Part shown: positions 22,676 through 34,610 of the stretch, one piece after another
How positions within the stretch are numbered: position 1 is the stretch's first letter
Layout: every line of letters starts with the position of its first letter
From: Nomia melanderi
Taxonomy: Eukaryota > Arthropoda > Insecta > Hymenoptera > Halictidae
Direction: 5' to 3'
DNA length: 64,000 nt
Assembly: GCF_051020985.1 (NCBI RefSeq)
Contig: NC_135010.1
Coordinates: 9,918,001 to 9,982,000 of the forward strand
Made by a program: the position numbers and the translations under genes
The notes under the pieces: generated by a model
What the model saw: the letters and a program-made list of their open reading frames with translations, nothing else
Told to the model about the DNA's origin: nothing
Database searches by the model: none

Positions 22676-23056
22676 AGGAGTCTTCTTTGTCCTGCGCGGA
22701 TCGACGATCCCCTATTCTGCAGCCCTTCGCTCTCGTTTTAATCGTCGCACGCCGTGGAAACGAGGATAAGGAGAATGCTGAAGGAGTTTGATGCTTTTGA
22801 CTACCGTTCCCTCGTACGACAAATGTCTCCTTCGCTGCTCCTTCCTTAATGGTACCAACATCCTGGAGCGTCTCCGTGTCTTTACGTAAACGTTCAGTCA
22901 GTTTACTCCCGTGAACTCTTAAAAAGAGAATTTAGATTTTACGAATTCGATATACTTCACCAAATCTTTAAGAAAGGAACTGCCTTTCCTCGGATGGAAC
23001 GATGAATGTTTCATTGATCTTTTCTTAATGGTACCAAGACATTCTCTTCAATGTTT
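22676..23056. other. Non-coding stretch, no gene seen
   Basis: Mixed composition; nothing supported beyond short chance frames. Confidence 0.5.
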
Positions 23057-23255
23057 TTGACAATAAAACTACCAGAAGAGTCAAAATGACCCATTCCTGA
23101 TTTTCCCTTTTGCAATGATTAAAAAGACAATAGATATCTCTGAGAACTAACTAAAGTTGATCTAACAAACTAAATTAAATCAACTAGTCTCAACAGATAC
23201 TCTTAAAGTTCCCATCAATTTCGAAAAGTCAATTCAATTGCTTGTCTATCATTAC
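23057..23255 (-). mobile_element. Family A TTAA MITE
   Basis: Left end TTGACAATAAAACTACC, then GTCAAAATGACCCATTCCTG. Right end AATTGCTTGTCTATCATTAC, a decayed terminus. Both TTAA sites are mutated. Same orientation as the copy at 10014. Confidence 0.75.
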
Positions 23256-24452
23256 ACATTTCAATCCTCGGAAACCATAGGTCTCTAACAAGAAACTTCA
23301 AACATCTTCCATAGTCTGTCTCATCGATCCTTCCGAATGGCACCGCATCTCAACCCTTTCACGCAGACCTCAAACATCCCGAAAAGCCTTCATAAATCTC
23401 GAAAAACGGAACTCCAGCATCCCCGAAGCCCGCGCTTCTATTCCTAGGTTTAAACACCATTTCAGCACCTATTTTCGAACCGAGTACCATTCCTTAACAT
23501 CTCCGTTCCACTGGACCAGCAACGGTACCAGCGACGTCGACAAATTCCCGCGGCGCTTTCACGTAGACGTCCGGCATTCCCGCCGCTCGTAGATCCTCGG
23601 CAAGGAACATTTAAAGATTCTACCTTGTCGTCCGCGGAATGGCCCGTCTATCGCGGCCATTCTACCCGAGATACACGCGGAGTCGTTACATCGACAGATT
23701 AGGCGGCCGTAATTCTCGGGGTATCGCCAGATATACGTCCGTTCGGACGGAACTTTACAACTGCGGGGGCCGTTATTCCCGGGGCCGGTCCCTTTATTTT
23801 CGCCGAGCAATCGTTATCGGGCAACAAGCCGCGCGGTTGTCCGCAACTTTTCCCGCGGCTTGTTGTTTGTCCCTTCCGCCGCGGCTCGGCCGTCGGTCCC
23901 ATGGGCCCCGTCGGGTGGAACAGAGAGCTGGAAGAGAGGAGACGCGAGGCGAGGCGAGCTGGAGAAAAAAGAACTTTATTATCACGGCTAACTCCGGCAA
24001 ATTCGTTCATTTGGCACAGATAGGGCAGGGACCGGCGAAACTTTCGACATTAAGGACACCGATAGCGACGGGGCGGCCGGCTGTTTTTGACGAGGGGATG
24101 GAATCTTCGCGGGACGATGTGACGCGCCGTGGGACCCGTCCCCTGGCAAACGGAAACTTCTTTGTTGAGTCGTTGCGGGAAATCGTTCGGTGTCGCACGA
24201 TTCCGCGCGGACGTTTGGTTTCCAATTGACGGGGAAACTTAAACGGCTGCCGTACAGCGGGACTCGTGAAGATTTCGAGTCTAGTCGATGATTGATGCTT
24301 TAATTACTTGGAAACGATCGTGATATGCGAGATAATCGATGTCGAAGTTGATAAGTGTAATGCAAAGATTGTAACGCCAAGTGAATAATTGTTGCTGCTT
24401 TTCTTTGCTGAAAAGGGTAACTGTGTAGAAGATCAAGGTTTCCGTGGTGCTT
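23256..24452. other. CpG-rich block open on both strands, rejected as coding
   Basis: 23560-24230 holds a 196-codon plus frame (23639-24229) facing minus frames of 103, 83, 72 and 68 codons over the same bases. The translations are arginine and serine rich without domains. The surroundings are plain non-coding DNA. Confidence 0.5.
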
Positions 24453-24638
24453 AACGTGTTAATGAGCATCAATGTTGTTCGCATGGATAAAAGTTCTAGT
24501 TTGCTATTACCAATAGGTTATCTTGAAAGTGAATTTGTACTTCAAGTGGAGTGGAGAATTTCATTGCGTTCCTAAACTGCCGATAAAAACATTTTGCACG
24601 AGCTTAGTAGCGAAAGTAAGTAATATGGCAAGGGGTTA
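24453..24638. mobile_element. Family D TTAA element (degenerate copy)
   Basis: Shares CATCAATGTTGTTCGCATGG, CTTCAAGTGGAGTGG and CGAGCTTAGTAG with the element at 4434. Ends GGCAAGGGGTTAG, matching the CAAGGGGTTAA right end of the copy at 34378 with a decayed TTAA. Confidence 0.6.
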
Positions 24639-25614
24639 GGCGTTTGCACTCGGGATTTGGTAGAATTGTATAGTGCATATTTGATATAGTAAAATTGTAG
24701 AGAATTTAATGTTTGATATTTGATTGTATTGAATGATATTATGAAATGAAGTTCGTTAAGCATTTGAACCCTTAACTAAATGGCAAAAGTCATTTTATTA
24801 ATTTCATCACTGTTATTGGTGTAATGTTTACGATTACCACATTAAGTATTGCACTAGGTCGCTTCTGGTCATCCATGTTACCGTATTCTTTGGCAACAAG
24901 TGAACTTGAAATACTTCCGGTCCGTTAAGAGTGAATTTTAATATTAAATTATTCAAGTCTTATTTAAGTAATCTTAATATTCAATTGTTCACGTTTCATT
25001 TAAGTAATTTTAACGGTGAATAATGTGATACATTGAATTCTGTGATTTCGACCCGAGAATTCGGTTAACGATGTAATAATTAGTGGTGCCGCAGGAGTAT
25101 TTCAAGGCGCACCTCGTCTTCTGGAGACACGTCGTATCTAAAGTTTCTTCAGCGTTGTCGGAGTTAATGGTCCACTTTCCCGCAACTTTATTTTCTTTTC
25201 GAGCGCAACAATGCGTCTAAAAAAATGCAGATGCAGCTTCCTTCAGATGGAACTTCATATTATATTCATGCAAAAACGATTTATGTAAATTTATGTAGAG
25301 AGGAACGGAAAATAGGAGGAACTTAATATAAAACTCGAAGGGGTTGCTTTAAGTCTTCCGGAAAGAAACGGAGCACGATGAAGAATTTCTTAATTTCTCT
25401 ATGCTGAATAATTATAAACGGCGAGGGGAAGTGCTCGCGTTACGAGAGAGCTTGAAATTTGAAATACGTTGTAACTGGGTTACGAGACTTTATGCAAATT
25501 TAGACTTGCAATTTCCGGAAACCGGAGTCGAAGTGAAATTTGCAAAAACTCGAAAGCGACAGCTCATTTGAACTTCATCAAATATTCAAATAAATTATAT
25601 TCGGAAAAGGTCAT
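24639..25614. other. AT-rich non-coding stretch
   Basis: No frame, repeat or RNA gene supported. A TTAA-started segment at about 24772-24926 (TTAACTAAATGGC to CCGGTCCGTTAA) could be another element, but its ends match poorly. Confidence 0.5.
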
Positions 25615-25661
25615 ACATATATATATATATTTTTACCGGGCTCGTGCATTATATATATATA
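25615..25661. repeat. (AT)n microsatellites, two tracts
   Basis: About eight AT units near 25616-25631 and about six near 25649-25661, separated by a short GC-containing spacer. Confidence 0.9.
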
Positions 25662-28600
25662 CAAAAAGTGTAAAATTAGAACGGTTCATTAAGCAAGCAT
25701 AAATATTCCACAGAATTGAATCGAATCGCGCACACCAAATGTTTACACGAATAATTCACTTAGACCCGACTTCGCAAATTTCATTATACCGTTAAAAAAT
25801 CGTATTATCCTTTTTCATCAATCACGAACCGCGCTTTCATACTCTCGTCCAGTATCGCGGTTTACACGTATCCCTTTCAAAGCTCGAAACGTTCAACGCG
25901 CAATCCAGGCTTGCTTATAAATAAAAAAATACCATAGCGGCTTTACTATTCACGAGATATTTTCGGCGACGGATAGCAAACAACGAATGTAAAACGATAC
26001 GCGTGATCGTTGAAAGAATCAATTGCCGCGAATCTCGGTGACAGGAATGAAGATGAAAATCAACGGGTAAACAGTAAAAACAGAGACGGTCGGCGGAGTA
26101 AAAAGGAAACATGACCGGCGTGCCGGACGAAGGTTAATTAAAGCTCGTAAAATCGCGCCCGTATTTTCGCCGGGGTCGATCGGGGCCGGTTTAATTAACC
26201 GGCTCGCGATTTTTGGCAAATTTACGGTGGCCAGCCGTAATTACTCGCGCGTTTCCCTTATTCGCCGGTAATCCGATTGATTCGCGAGATCTTCAGTCAC
26301 TGGAACAGCTACTTCAACTTCTTTCCTCGAACTGCAATTTCTTTCCCTCTCCCGAAGTTAATTATATTCTCTGCGGTCTATTATTACTTTTCACGATCTG
26401 TCTACATCATTTCCCTACAATCCTTGCATTCTTATTTCTCCCTCAACATGACATTTCTTGGCAACTTGTAAGATCATTCAAACCTTTATCAACCACTTAA
26501 AAATTACAATGATACGAAACTTGGATTAATCTATATCACGATTCACGTACCCTATCGATCAATCCAACAATACCAAACGAAACCAATCAATAACCTTCAA
26601 AGTATAAATCCAAAATCATCTTACTCAACCAGTCTATTATTTAAATACAAACAACACTTTACGAAAATCCTCGCATCGTCCCGCGATAAAAGCCGAAACT
26701 CGCGGCGCAGTCGCGAAGGGACAAGATCATCGACAAGCCTGTAACGGTCCGTATCGCCGGCGGAGGGTTAATTCATTCGGCGTCTGCAGAATTTCGAGCT
26801 GAAGCTCGGGTAATTCGATTAACAGCGGCCAAGAATGCGAAACAATTTAGCGACCTCCGGGCAGAGCGCGGCGGGGTCGAAGGAACGCGAGCGGAAAATA
26901 AATTTTTCGTTTTAATAATGGCCGACTAATTGCAGCGGGGCCGCTGCCACGGATAAATATTGTAATTTCCTCCGCCGGGGACAGAGAGTTCGCGGATATC
27001 CTCGCACAACCTTTGTTTCTTTTTCTTTCTTTTTTTTCAGCAGCATCTTTGTCGCCGTGTCTCGCGCCGTCGCGCGGAGCGACTATCGTTTTTAATTAGA
27101 GATACTTCGATCCCGCGGCCCGCGTTGCGCTCCATTATAAGAATAGTAGCTCCGAGTTGTTTAATCAACTAACGGCGCGCCGAGTTTCAGGGAAATGGAA
27201 ACCGGCCTCGCGGTCTCCCCGCGGCAGTTGGTTGCTCGCTTCCGAGGGAAATTTCGGTGATTAAACACACCACCGGCTAATTCCCTTCCCGACTTCTTTC
27301 GCGGCCTCCGCTGGCACGCGTTCCGCGCATTGTGCGTTGCGCCCGGCGTTTCGCACACCGAACAATTTTAGTTGAACTTTCCCCTTCCACTCTTTTTCCC
27401 GCTCCCCTTTCGCCGCCGCCTTTTCTAATTTTCATTAGCCGGCTTTATTGCTTTCGAGCCTACCTCCGTTCCGCTTGTTCCGCTTTTCGCTGATGCTCGT
27501 GGAAATTCACCTGTTTCTTGATCTTCGCGCATCGTTTCATAACCTCCATCCTATAATGCGCGGAATTGCGCACTGGAAATCGATAATCGGAAGATCTGAC
27601 GCAACGAAATTCAATGGCATAGTTAACTGCGAATTTTTATTTGAAATTTGAAGACGCAAAACAGTTTCCTATTTCTTTCGTAATCGAGCCGTTGAAAGCT
27701 TGAATTTAGACGCACGATCTATAGAGAATTCTAACATATCTCAATGAATGCTCGTTAATTCGAAATTCCCCAACGGGAATATTTGATTTAAACCGTCGGA
27801 ACGTCGCTGAAACTTTTGGATTTGCCGCGGATCAGTTTTTTTTTCAGATGAAAACACGAACCCAGTGATTTTCTAGGAAACGGGCTGGTGGCTTCTGTAA
27901 CGGTATATTTTTCTGATAAACGATTTTCCCGGCGTGGGAGTACCATCAGGTTCGGCGCGGTTCTCCGCGTGTCCGCGCATCTTGCTTCGTCCGGGAATTT
28001 TGATGCGCCCCGTCGCACCGGGAGGGGGAAAAAAATCGAATTGGCCGCCGGGCAAAATATGAAAAACTCCCAGGTACGCGTAGCCGGGCAGCGCGGCCGT
28101 TACATTCACTATGGGAAAAATTGTTCGGCGCGGTGGCACGCAAGAGACACATAAATCCGCCGGTTTCCCGGGGCGGCAATCCTTGAATTCGTAAACAGAA
28201 AAGCGCCGTCATTATTGCCCGCGAGAATCGTATAAATTTCGCGGTCGAACCGTTGATACCGGCTCCGCGTTGTTGTTTTTTTTCCTTCGCGCACCTGAGC
28301 GCACGGACATCGTCCGCTGTCGATGGAAAAAGCGTTATTCAGGGAACTGTGACGAAAACCGTGCGAAGTTTGAAACGGTAATCAACGCGAAAAACTTGTG
28401 CAACGAACGGTCGCCGTTTCCATCGTTTCAAGCGGAGTTTCATGGAAACTGTAAAAACAGGAAGCTCCTGCATAATTTTCTCTATTACAAACTGAATTTT
28501 CCGAAGTACAAAGATAAACTCTGAAGATAAGCGATCGATAATGAAACAACTGTAGCTAATACAATTACAAAAGAAGTCGCGAAGCATTTACACCGAAGAT

Positions 28601-29367
28601 TCTTCCAAAATTTACGTTAATTACGTATTAGAAATAATGCTGTCTAATGCGATGACATTCAGCTAGACGAACCTGCATTAATAATGTACTTCAAACAATG
28701 ATTGAACCCATATATTTGTTTATTCTTCAGTAATAAATTGAACAAAAATGACTTAACAGTCTAGATACATGCAAGTTGATTTTACGATTTTTCATGACCT
28801 GAACGAGTCAAAACAAACTATTAAAAAGAACCACGATTTTAAAACTAAAAGTGTGCGTCGATTTAATATTATATTCTTTCCATTTTGAGTATTTCGTATG
28901 AAACCATATTCAACGTATTAACATCAAAGATTCCAAAAGGATTATCGAACCTATCGCAAAGACTTCAAAACCAGTATCAACCGAAAAGAATAATGATCCT
29001 CTAGCTCGTCGTAAACCGCAGCAGCGTCAAAGCTAAAATTCGCCTTGCAATCCATCGCAGCGCGCGCGACCGCCAAATCCTCCAGCAATTCAAAGAAGAT
29101 GGCGGAGCCACGTATTCCGAGAGTAACCGAATTGTTTCGGTAGCCGTGCTCCGGAGTAAGACGAAGGCAACGCGAACAGAAGGGAGAAGGAGCAGGCAAC
29201 GATCCTATCGAGACTCTTTCCGGATCTCTCCGAAGGCGATCGCGGGAGAAGAACGCGGGATGGAGGGAGCCAATAAGGAAAATGCCCGGTCGCGATGGCG
29301 GGTCGTGCCTTCAGCTACATGCCCCATATAAGTGTCCGTCCCGGGGGACGCCGGGCAGGGCACATCA
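25662..29367. other. Long non-coding stretch with conserved-looking islands
   Basis: No gene. 26100-27360 and 27780-28420 are GC-balanced, with TTAATTAA and CCGGTT words and antiparallel frames under 100 codons. Strong acceptor-like pyrimidine tracts ending in CAG occur on the plus strand at 27014-27040 and 27830-27847, but the frames after them close within 20 codons. 28540-28960 is AT-rich. An AAGATGGCGGAG motif lies at 29097. Confidence 0.45.
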
Positions 29368-29563
29368 GATAAGAAAGCCTGGTCCGGAATAGAACCCTAT
29401 TATGTTCGCTATAAGTGGCCGTCGGCCGGGACTCGCGGCTGCCCTGCGAACGAGATAAGAAAAATAGTGTTCACCGGGCTCGCCCTTCATCCTCGTAACC
29501 GCAGAAGTTGTAATTATACGGCGATATTACTACCGAAACGGAACGGGAGACCGGTTACCGGTT
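29368..29563. promoter_or_regulatory. Candidate enhancer: two GATA sites and tandem Grainyhead-like sites
   Basis: AGATAAG occurs at 29368 and 29453, and two adjoining ACCGGTT words form a direct repeat at 29550-29563. GATA factors bind AGATAAG; Grainyhead binds AACCGGTT-like sites. The surrounding 29260-29640 is repeat-free, with a TATATAAGG at 29584. The 129-codon plus frame here has no domain. The role is inferred from motifs only. Confidence 0.35.
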
Positions 29564-29700
29564 GGAGGTCTAGGTTAGCCAGGTATATAAGGTGTGTAAC
29601 ATGTAGAGCCCACTTCGGGGCAGAGAAAGGAACGATGGAAGTTCGTACGATTGTCCTGCTAGATCTTTTACTTGGAAGTTGGAATCATTTCCTCGGTAGT

Positions 29701-29911
29701 TTAATCCAGATGGTTTTGTAATCTGTAGCAACTGCGACTAGTTTTTATAGTATCCCTAGCGAAAATGAAAAATGTTATGACATTTCTTAGATCTTTTATT
29801 TTCATCCTTACCGCAAAATTTCGATGTGTGAAAAGTCTAATAATTGTAGGGTAGTTCCTTTAAGATTCATTAAAATATCTAATGTTATTCCTGGTGCAAT
29901 AACTGGGTTAA
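29701..29911 (+). mobile_element. Family C TTAA MITE, copy 2
   Basis: From TTAATCCAGATGG to AACTGGGTTAA. The body matches 9586-9815 closely (GTAATCTGTAGCAACTGC, TTTTTATAGTATCCCTAGCG, CTTTAAGATTCATTA, CTGGTGCAATA). The right part is truncated just after GGTGCAATA. Its right TTAA at 29908 is followed at once by CCCTCC, apparently the start of another element. Confidence 0.85.
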
Positions 29912-30383
29912 CCCTCCATGGGCCGAATTTTTGTTCGCGATTATAACAGGATCTATGCAGTACAAAATTAATAATATTAAAAGGTAAAAATTATTTACCT
30001 TAGCACAGTAAATGCCTTCTATACGTGTTCAATGCAGTTTTATATTCTCAGTATTGTAAATAAAGAAATATAGTAATTTTATTCTGAGAGTACAAAATCT
30101 TGATCAAACACCTTGAGAATCAATTGAAAATTGCTTTTGTCGTTCACCACCTCAAAGTGAGCGTCAACGCGTTAACCCTCAGAATAACGTGCAAGACTCG
30201 TGAACATTTCAAATAGAAATTAATACAAATATTATTTCTCGTGAATTCAAATTAAATATTATTCTTCATTTATCAGTTATTCTTCAGAGCAAACATGAAC
30301 ATATTCCCAGAATATTTCTCATTTCCAACAAATTATCACAAACTAATTGCACCGATCAGATATGAGATATAAATCGTCAAGTT
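29908..30383. mobile_element. Probable chain of further TTAA elements
   Basis: TTAACCCTCC starts at 29908. Another end, TTAACCCTCAGAATAACGTG, starts near 30173 and includes AAGACTCGTGAACATTTC, related to the family D subterminal region. TTAA occurs again near 30380. Matching opposite ends are not clear, so boundaries are tentative. Confidence 0.4.
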
Positions 30384-32433
30384 AACAGGTTGTCTGCCAT
30401 GAGAATGTTTAGAACTCTACATAATAATATTCATCCTACTACAAGAAGGACGAATGGTATTAGAAATACCTATTAACGATTTATCACAATACCCACGTTG
30501 CATTACCCATATTCCCAAATATTTCTTCAACATCGATTCTTATTGCAATCGTTTCCCAGCGGCCGTGGCCCTGCGCTAGACCCCGTACACCAAAGAAGTT
30601 GGCCCATGGTCCGACGATTACGTGGAAACGGTTCGTCGTCGGATCCGGACGGAGATACGTCGACGGGACGTACAAAGCGGCCCGAGACGAGTATTTATCG
30701 TCGGCCCGGGAGCCACCGTTGAATCGTTTCCCGGCATCTCAATTAACGAAGAATTCGTCCCCGCTCCACGGGAACGCCTCACGACTTCCAGGAGATTCCC
30801 GTCCGTGTCGTCGGGTTAATTTCGCCGTCGTTGTTTGATTCGGTCGCGCGATACGAGCCGGAGGGTAGGGAATAAGTTGTCCGGGTCGTCCGGGGAACGG
30901 GGCCGGGAAGTTTTCGTGTACGAACGGTCGGTCTTTCGAGTTTCTAGGATCCGAACTCCGTGAATTAAGCGGACGCGTCGCGGGGAGGAGCGTGTTCGGT
31001 ATCGGGGGCTGCATCGGTGACGCGCGAGGAGCTAATTGGTCCGTGATGATAGGCTGGACACCCGATGAGCAGACCGCGCCGCTAATTAACGTGGAAGTGT
31101 CAATTACGCGCACGGAAAAGAACGTTTCGGGGAGACAGTTGGGCCCGTATCTCCACCGACGATCGGTTTTGTTGCGCGCGCAGATGGTTCGGTGTTCGCG
31201 AATCGTAGAATGGGACGATTGCTTGTCTTGTAATGATCGGAAGTCGGGAGAGCCTTGCGGTTCTTTCTCGCCGAGGAATGATTGAAACTTTGGAAAGGAA
31301 ATATTTTATCTGTATTATAGTCGCACTATATACACATACGAACCACGATTTACGCGGAGTATTTATTTCGTTTTATCACGCGAGCCCCATTTTTACGGGT
31401 AAATTGGAACACTGTTTACGCGGAAGCTTTTACGCTCAATTTACGCGATCTGAATTTAACGAATAAAATATACTTTTGTTTGAAATGTCGTTATTATTTA
31501 TTTTGTTGAGCTACGTGAAACAAATATGTATTTCTAAAAATTCTACCAGCTTTTCTCTTCGATATTTTGTTTTCTCTTGTGCCGGCAGGCTCTATTTAAT
31601 TCTCGAATCTATTTAATAAATCTATTTATAGACTCTATTTAATAAATCGAAGGTCAAGTATAAATACAATTTTAATATTCACAAAATCTCCATAAACAAA
31701 GTACTCAAATGGTGCACGAAACAATAGTTGATACATTGATGCAGGTTTGATAAACGTAAGAATTCCTAGGTCCAGAGGTTAATTAAAAAGCATCCGAAGC
31801 GGTAATCCGGCGTTCTTTTGTTAAGGGGCAATCGCAGTAACTTACTAAAGCGCTCGAGATAGATGCCGAGCGAGATAGCGGTTCCTCGGTGTACCCCAAC
31901 AATCGTAATTGCACGTATTAGAGAACCGCGGTCGCGGCTGTTAAAGGAACGCAGCAAGAAAACGTTGGCTCGCAGCGCGACCAACGGTTTCCACCCTCTT
32001 CCTCCCTTTTTCCATCTCTCCTAAATCTGATTAAAGATACCGGAGCGTAAGACGGGCGAACGGCGGTCAGCGCAAACGTGTATTTATTGTTATCTAGTCG
32101 TGACGAAAATTAATCTGTCCGTGCGCCGAGGTGGATGCGTCGAAGCGACGGTCGCCCGCATCGTCCCGGCGCGCTCCTCCTTTCTTTCCGGACGCTTTAA
32201 GGACGACACAACAACGATACCTGTGCGGGTAGATGCCGAAGATAATTCCTGTCGGGAAGAGTTAACTGCGGGCTGCCCGTGAAACAACGTATTTAGCGAT
32301 AACCGGCGGCCGGCAGCGTCGGGTACAGGAGATTTTGGCTACGACGTGCGGCAGCCTTAGAGTTACTGCTCCGCGTTTTTGCTAGTTTGATACTACCGTT
32401 ACGGCTCCGTTGTTACCGAGTTATTGGGCAATC
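30384..32433. other. Non-coding stretch with CpG-rich blocks
   Basis: 30490-31290 and 31770-32290 are CpG-rich with antiparallel frames under 125 codons and no domain. 31290-31740 is AT-rich. No gene, RNA or repeat is supported. Confidence 0.5.
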
Positions 32434-32670
32434 TTAACCATTTGCACGCCGAATTTCTTTTGTACTTTTCCTCGATAACTATGCATTACTACGATATTTT
32501 GTTTGGAATGGATTTTAAAAGATAGTTTGTAAAGAGCAGAGTGAACGATTCTTCTTACTGATAATATTGAAAATAATGTAATAATATAATTTGTTTTAAA
32601 AATATCTTGACAAAGCACAGCTGTGAGTAAAACTGGTGTAGAGCCTTGACATAGGGGCGCAAGGGGTTAA
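32434..32670. mobile_element. Family H TTAA MITE
   Basis: 237 bp, from TTAACCATTTGCACGCC to GGGGCGCAAGGGGTTAA, an inverted terminus of about 17 bp with several mismatches. Intact TTAA on both sides. The right part is repeated, diverged, at 32898-33040. Confidence 0.8.
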
Positions 32671-33040
32671 TACGATTAATGTCACTCGCCATTTGATTTT
32701 ATAAAGTAAAACTATAAAATTTGATATTTAATATTATACTCTGTATAATGCAATTTGAGAAATATTGAAATAAAATAGCTTTGTTCCTGAATGTATGTGC
32801 GATTTCTCATCGAATTAGTTTCACAAAGTATCGTCTTTATCTCATTAGGAAATGTTAAAATATTTCTAGTGAAGAACTTCCGAGGGCAAAGGGTTGAAAA
32901 ATAGTTCGTTTGTAGAGAGCAGTGTAAACGATTCATCTTGTTAATAATATTGAAAATAATATAATAATATAGTCCATTTAAAAATATCTTGATAAACAAG
33001 CACACGTGTGAATAAAACTGACATAGGAACACATAGGATT
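32671..33040. mobile_element. Nested TTAA-repeat remnants
   Basis: 32690-32897 resembles 18230-18418 and ends GGGCAAAGGGTTGA. It is followed at once by 32898-33040, which repeats the right half of family H (AGAGAGCAG, AATATTGAAAATAAT, AAAAATATCTTGA) and ends CATAGGATTGAA. The order suggests insertion of one element next to or into another. Confidence 0.6.
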
Positions 33041-33650
33041 GAACGCTGCGATATATTACGCGACGGTTGTTTAAAAATTCAAGTTCAAGAATATTAGGCA
33101 AAGAAGAGATTATCATCTCCTTCAATCACTAAACTATCGATGTCCTTTAAAATTAGCATTCGATCGTACATAATACGCTCATGACAACATTCCCTCATTT
33201 CCAATCCAAAGACTGTCAATAATTAAAAATCAAACCAGTTGCATTTCCCAATAATTCCCTAACCTGAGAAAAGGTTCTCTAAAACACTCGACACCTCCAG
33301 ATCATCAGTAACAACAATCTCTAGCGACTCGGAACTCCATTTAAACTCCCCAATCGCGATTTCCAGCAATCCGACGCCGAAAATCTTGGCCACCGATCCC
33401 CCGGGACGCGGAAAAGCTGAAACCCGTTCAAACAGATTTCCTAATCGACAGTTTACGCGAATCCGGCCGCTCCGCGGAATGCTGCTCCTCCATTGAGGAT
33501 TAAGTGGAAAATCGTGGAAGTGGCTTTCGACGCGAATTCCCAATTAATTACGGAGACGAGGGCGACGTTTCGGCGGTCGGCCGCCGATTAAACCGCGTGC
33601 CGAACTTTAATAAAGCGGGCCATTCAATCTCCGACCCCCTCCCGCGTCAC
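33041..33650. other. Non-coding stretch, no gene seen
   Basis: AT-rich, then GC-rising towards the CCG repeat. A 94-codon minus frame at 33259-33543 shows no domain. Confidence 0.5.
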
Positions 33651-33676
33651 CCGCCGCCGCCGCCGCCGCCGCCGCC
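33651..33676. repeat. (CCG)n microsatellite
   Basis: Nearly nine uninterrupted CCG units. An overlapping plus-strand frame reads it as polyproline, with no other coding sign. Confidence 0.95.
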
Positions 33677-34029
33677 CATAGTCCCGTCCCGTATTACGTA
33701 TTTACGTAACAATAGCGGCAGCAACAGGAGGAAGCTTTCCTCGCGCTTCAGTTGACAAAGTCAAGTCCCTCCATCAGCGCCATTTCCGCCGGTTCGACGG
33801 TAATCTCTCTCTGGTAGCGAAGGGCTTCTTCGCGTAACAACGATTGTCAGCCGGAACCCCTGTCGTCAACTGTATCGTGTCGCTTCCCTTAATCGCCTTG
33901 CAAATGTCGGTCACGGATACTGCCGGCGACGCGCCGGGCCGTGTCTACAGAGTGTTTGATAAGTGGGTCCCGGCTTCCTGTCCCCCGGAAGTCTATATAT
34001 GTACGCGCGGACGTATATGGCGGCCCGCC

Positions 34030-34134
34030 TATATAACACGTATATCCGATGACTATATTTTTCAGTGTCAAAAGTAAGACGATTTCCAACCCCGTGGTTC
34101 TTATATAATGGGGAGGGTGCTCGCGCAAACCAGT
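34030..34134 (+). promoter_or_regulatory. Candidate core promoter: TATATAA plus initiator
   Basis: TATATAA at 34102-34108 is followed by CCAGTCC, whose A at 34132 lies 30 bases after the first T of the TATA box, the standard spacing. A second TATATAA at 34030 is followed by TTTTCAGTG, with A at 34064 and a 34-base spacing. GGCGGCCCGCC lies between TATA-like words at 34010-34036. The first ATG after the likely start (34185, context GCGATGG) opens only nine codons. A transcript would be non-coding or spliced. No conservation data. Confidence 0.4.
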
Positions 34135-34377
34135 CCGCAGCTTGCCTCAGCGATTTTTGAAGTTTTCGGCGTTCCCCGCTAGCGATGGCTTCGAATGCCG
34201 TGCGAATCTTTTAAGCTTCTTTGGTGGTTGCAGTAATCGGTTCAACTAATAGTCTTTAATATAGATATAATGGAAACTAGAATTGCATCTTGCATTTTCA
34301 GTGAACTTTGGATAAAGAGTGCGTTAATGTATTATTCATTATTAGTAGTAGTATTATTAGTCTCTTCCATCTCTCGA
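34135..34377. other. Putative transcribed leader region, no gene seen
   Basis: The short sequence after the candidate promoter has no open frame of note and no clear splice donor. Confidence 0.3.
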
Positions 34378-34610
34378 TTAACTCCTTGTCCTACAACGAG
34401 CGAGACTCGTGAAGATTTTCAACATGATTCAACAAATAAATATATTACTCAGTTCATTCGAATTCAAAGTTATATTATTCCTCTGTAATCAACTATTATG
34501 CTTGGAAATATAGGCATAATATGCTTAGAATTTTCCTCTTTTTCCAATAAATTATTAATGAAAGTAGCCGTGTCGATCAGAGTTGAGAAAGATATAGGCC
34601 AAGGGGTTAA
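34378..34610. mobile_element. Family D TTAA MITE (best copy)
   Basis: 233 bp from TTAACTCCTTGTCC to GGCCAAGGGGTTAA, an inverted terminus with one or two mismatches over 11 bp. A subterminal hairpin ACGAG-CGAGA-CTCGT follows the left end. Intact TTAA both sides. No coding capacity. Confidence 0.85.

Noticed and set aside
23639..24229. 196-codon plus frame
   Set aside because: Four minus-strand frames are open over the same bases; the peptide is arginine/serine rich with no recognisable motif. CpG content explains the lack of stops.
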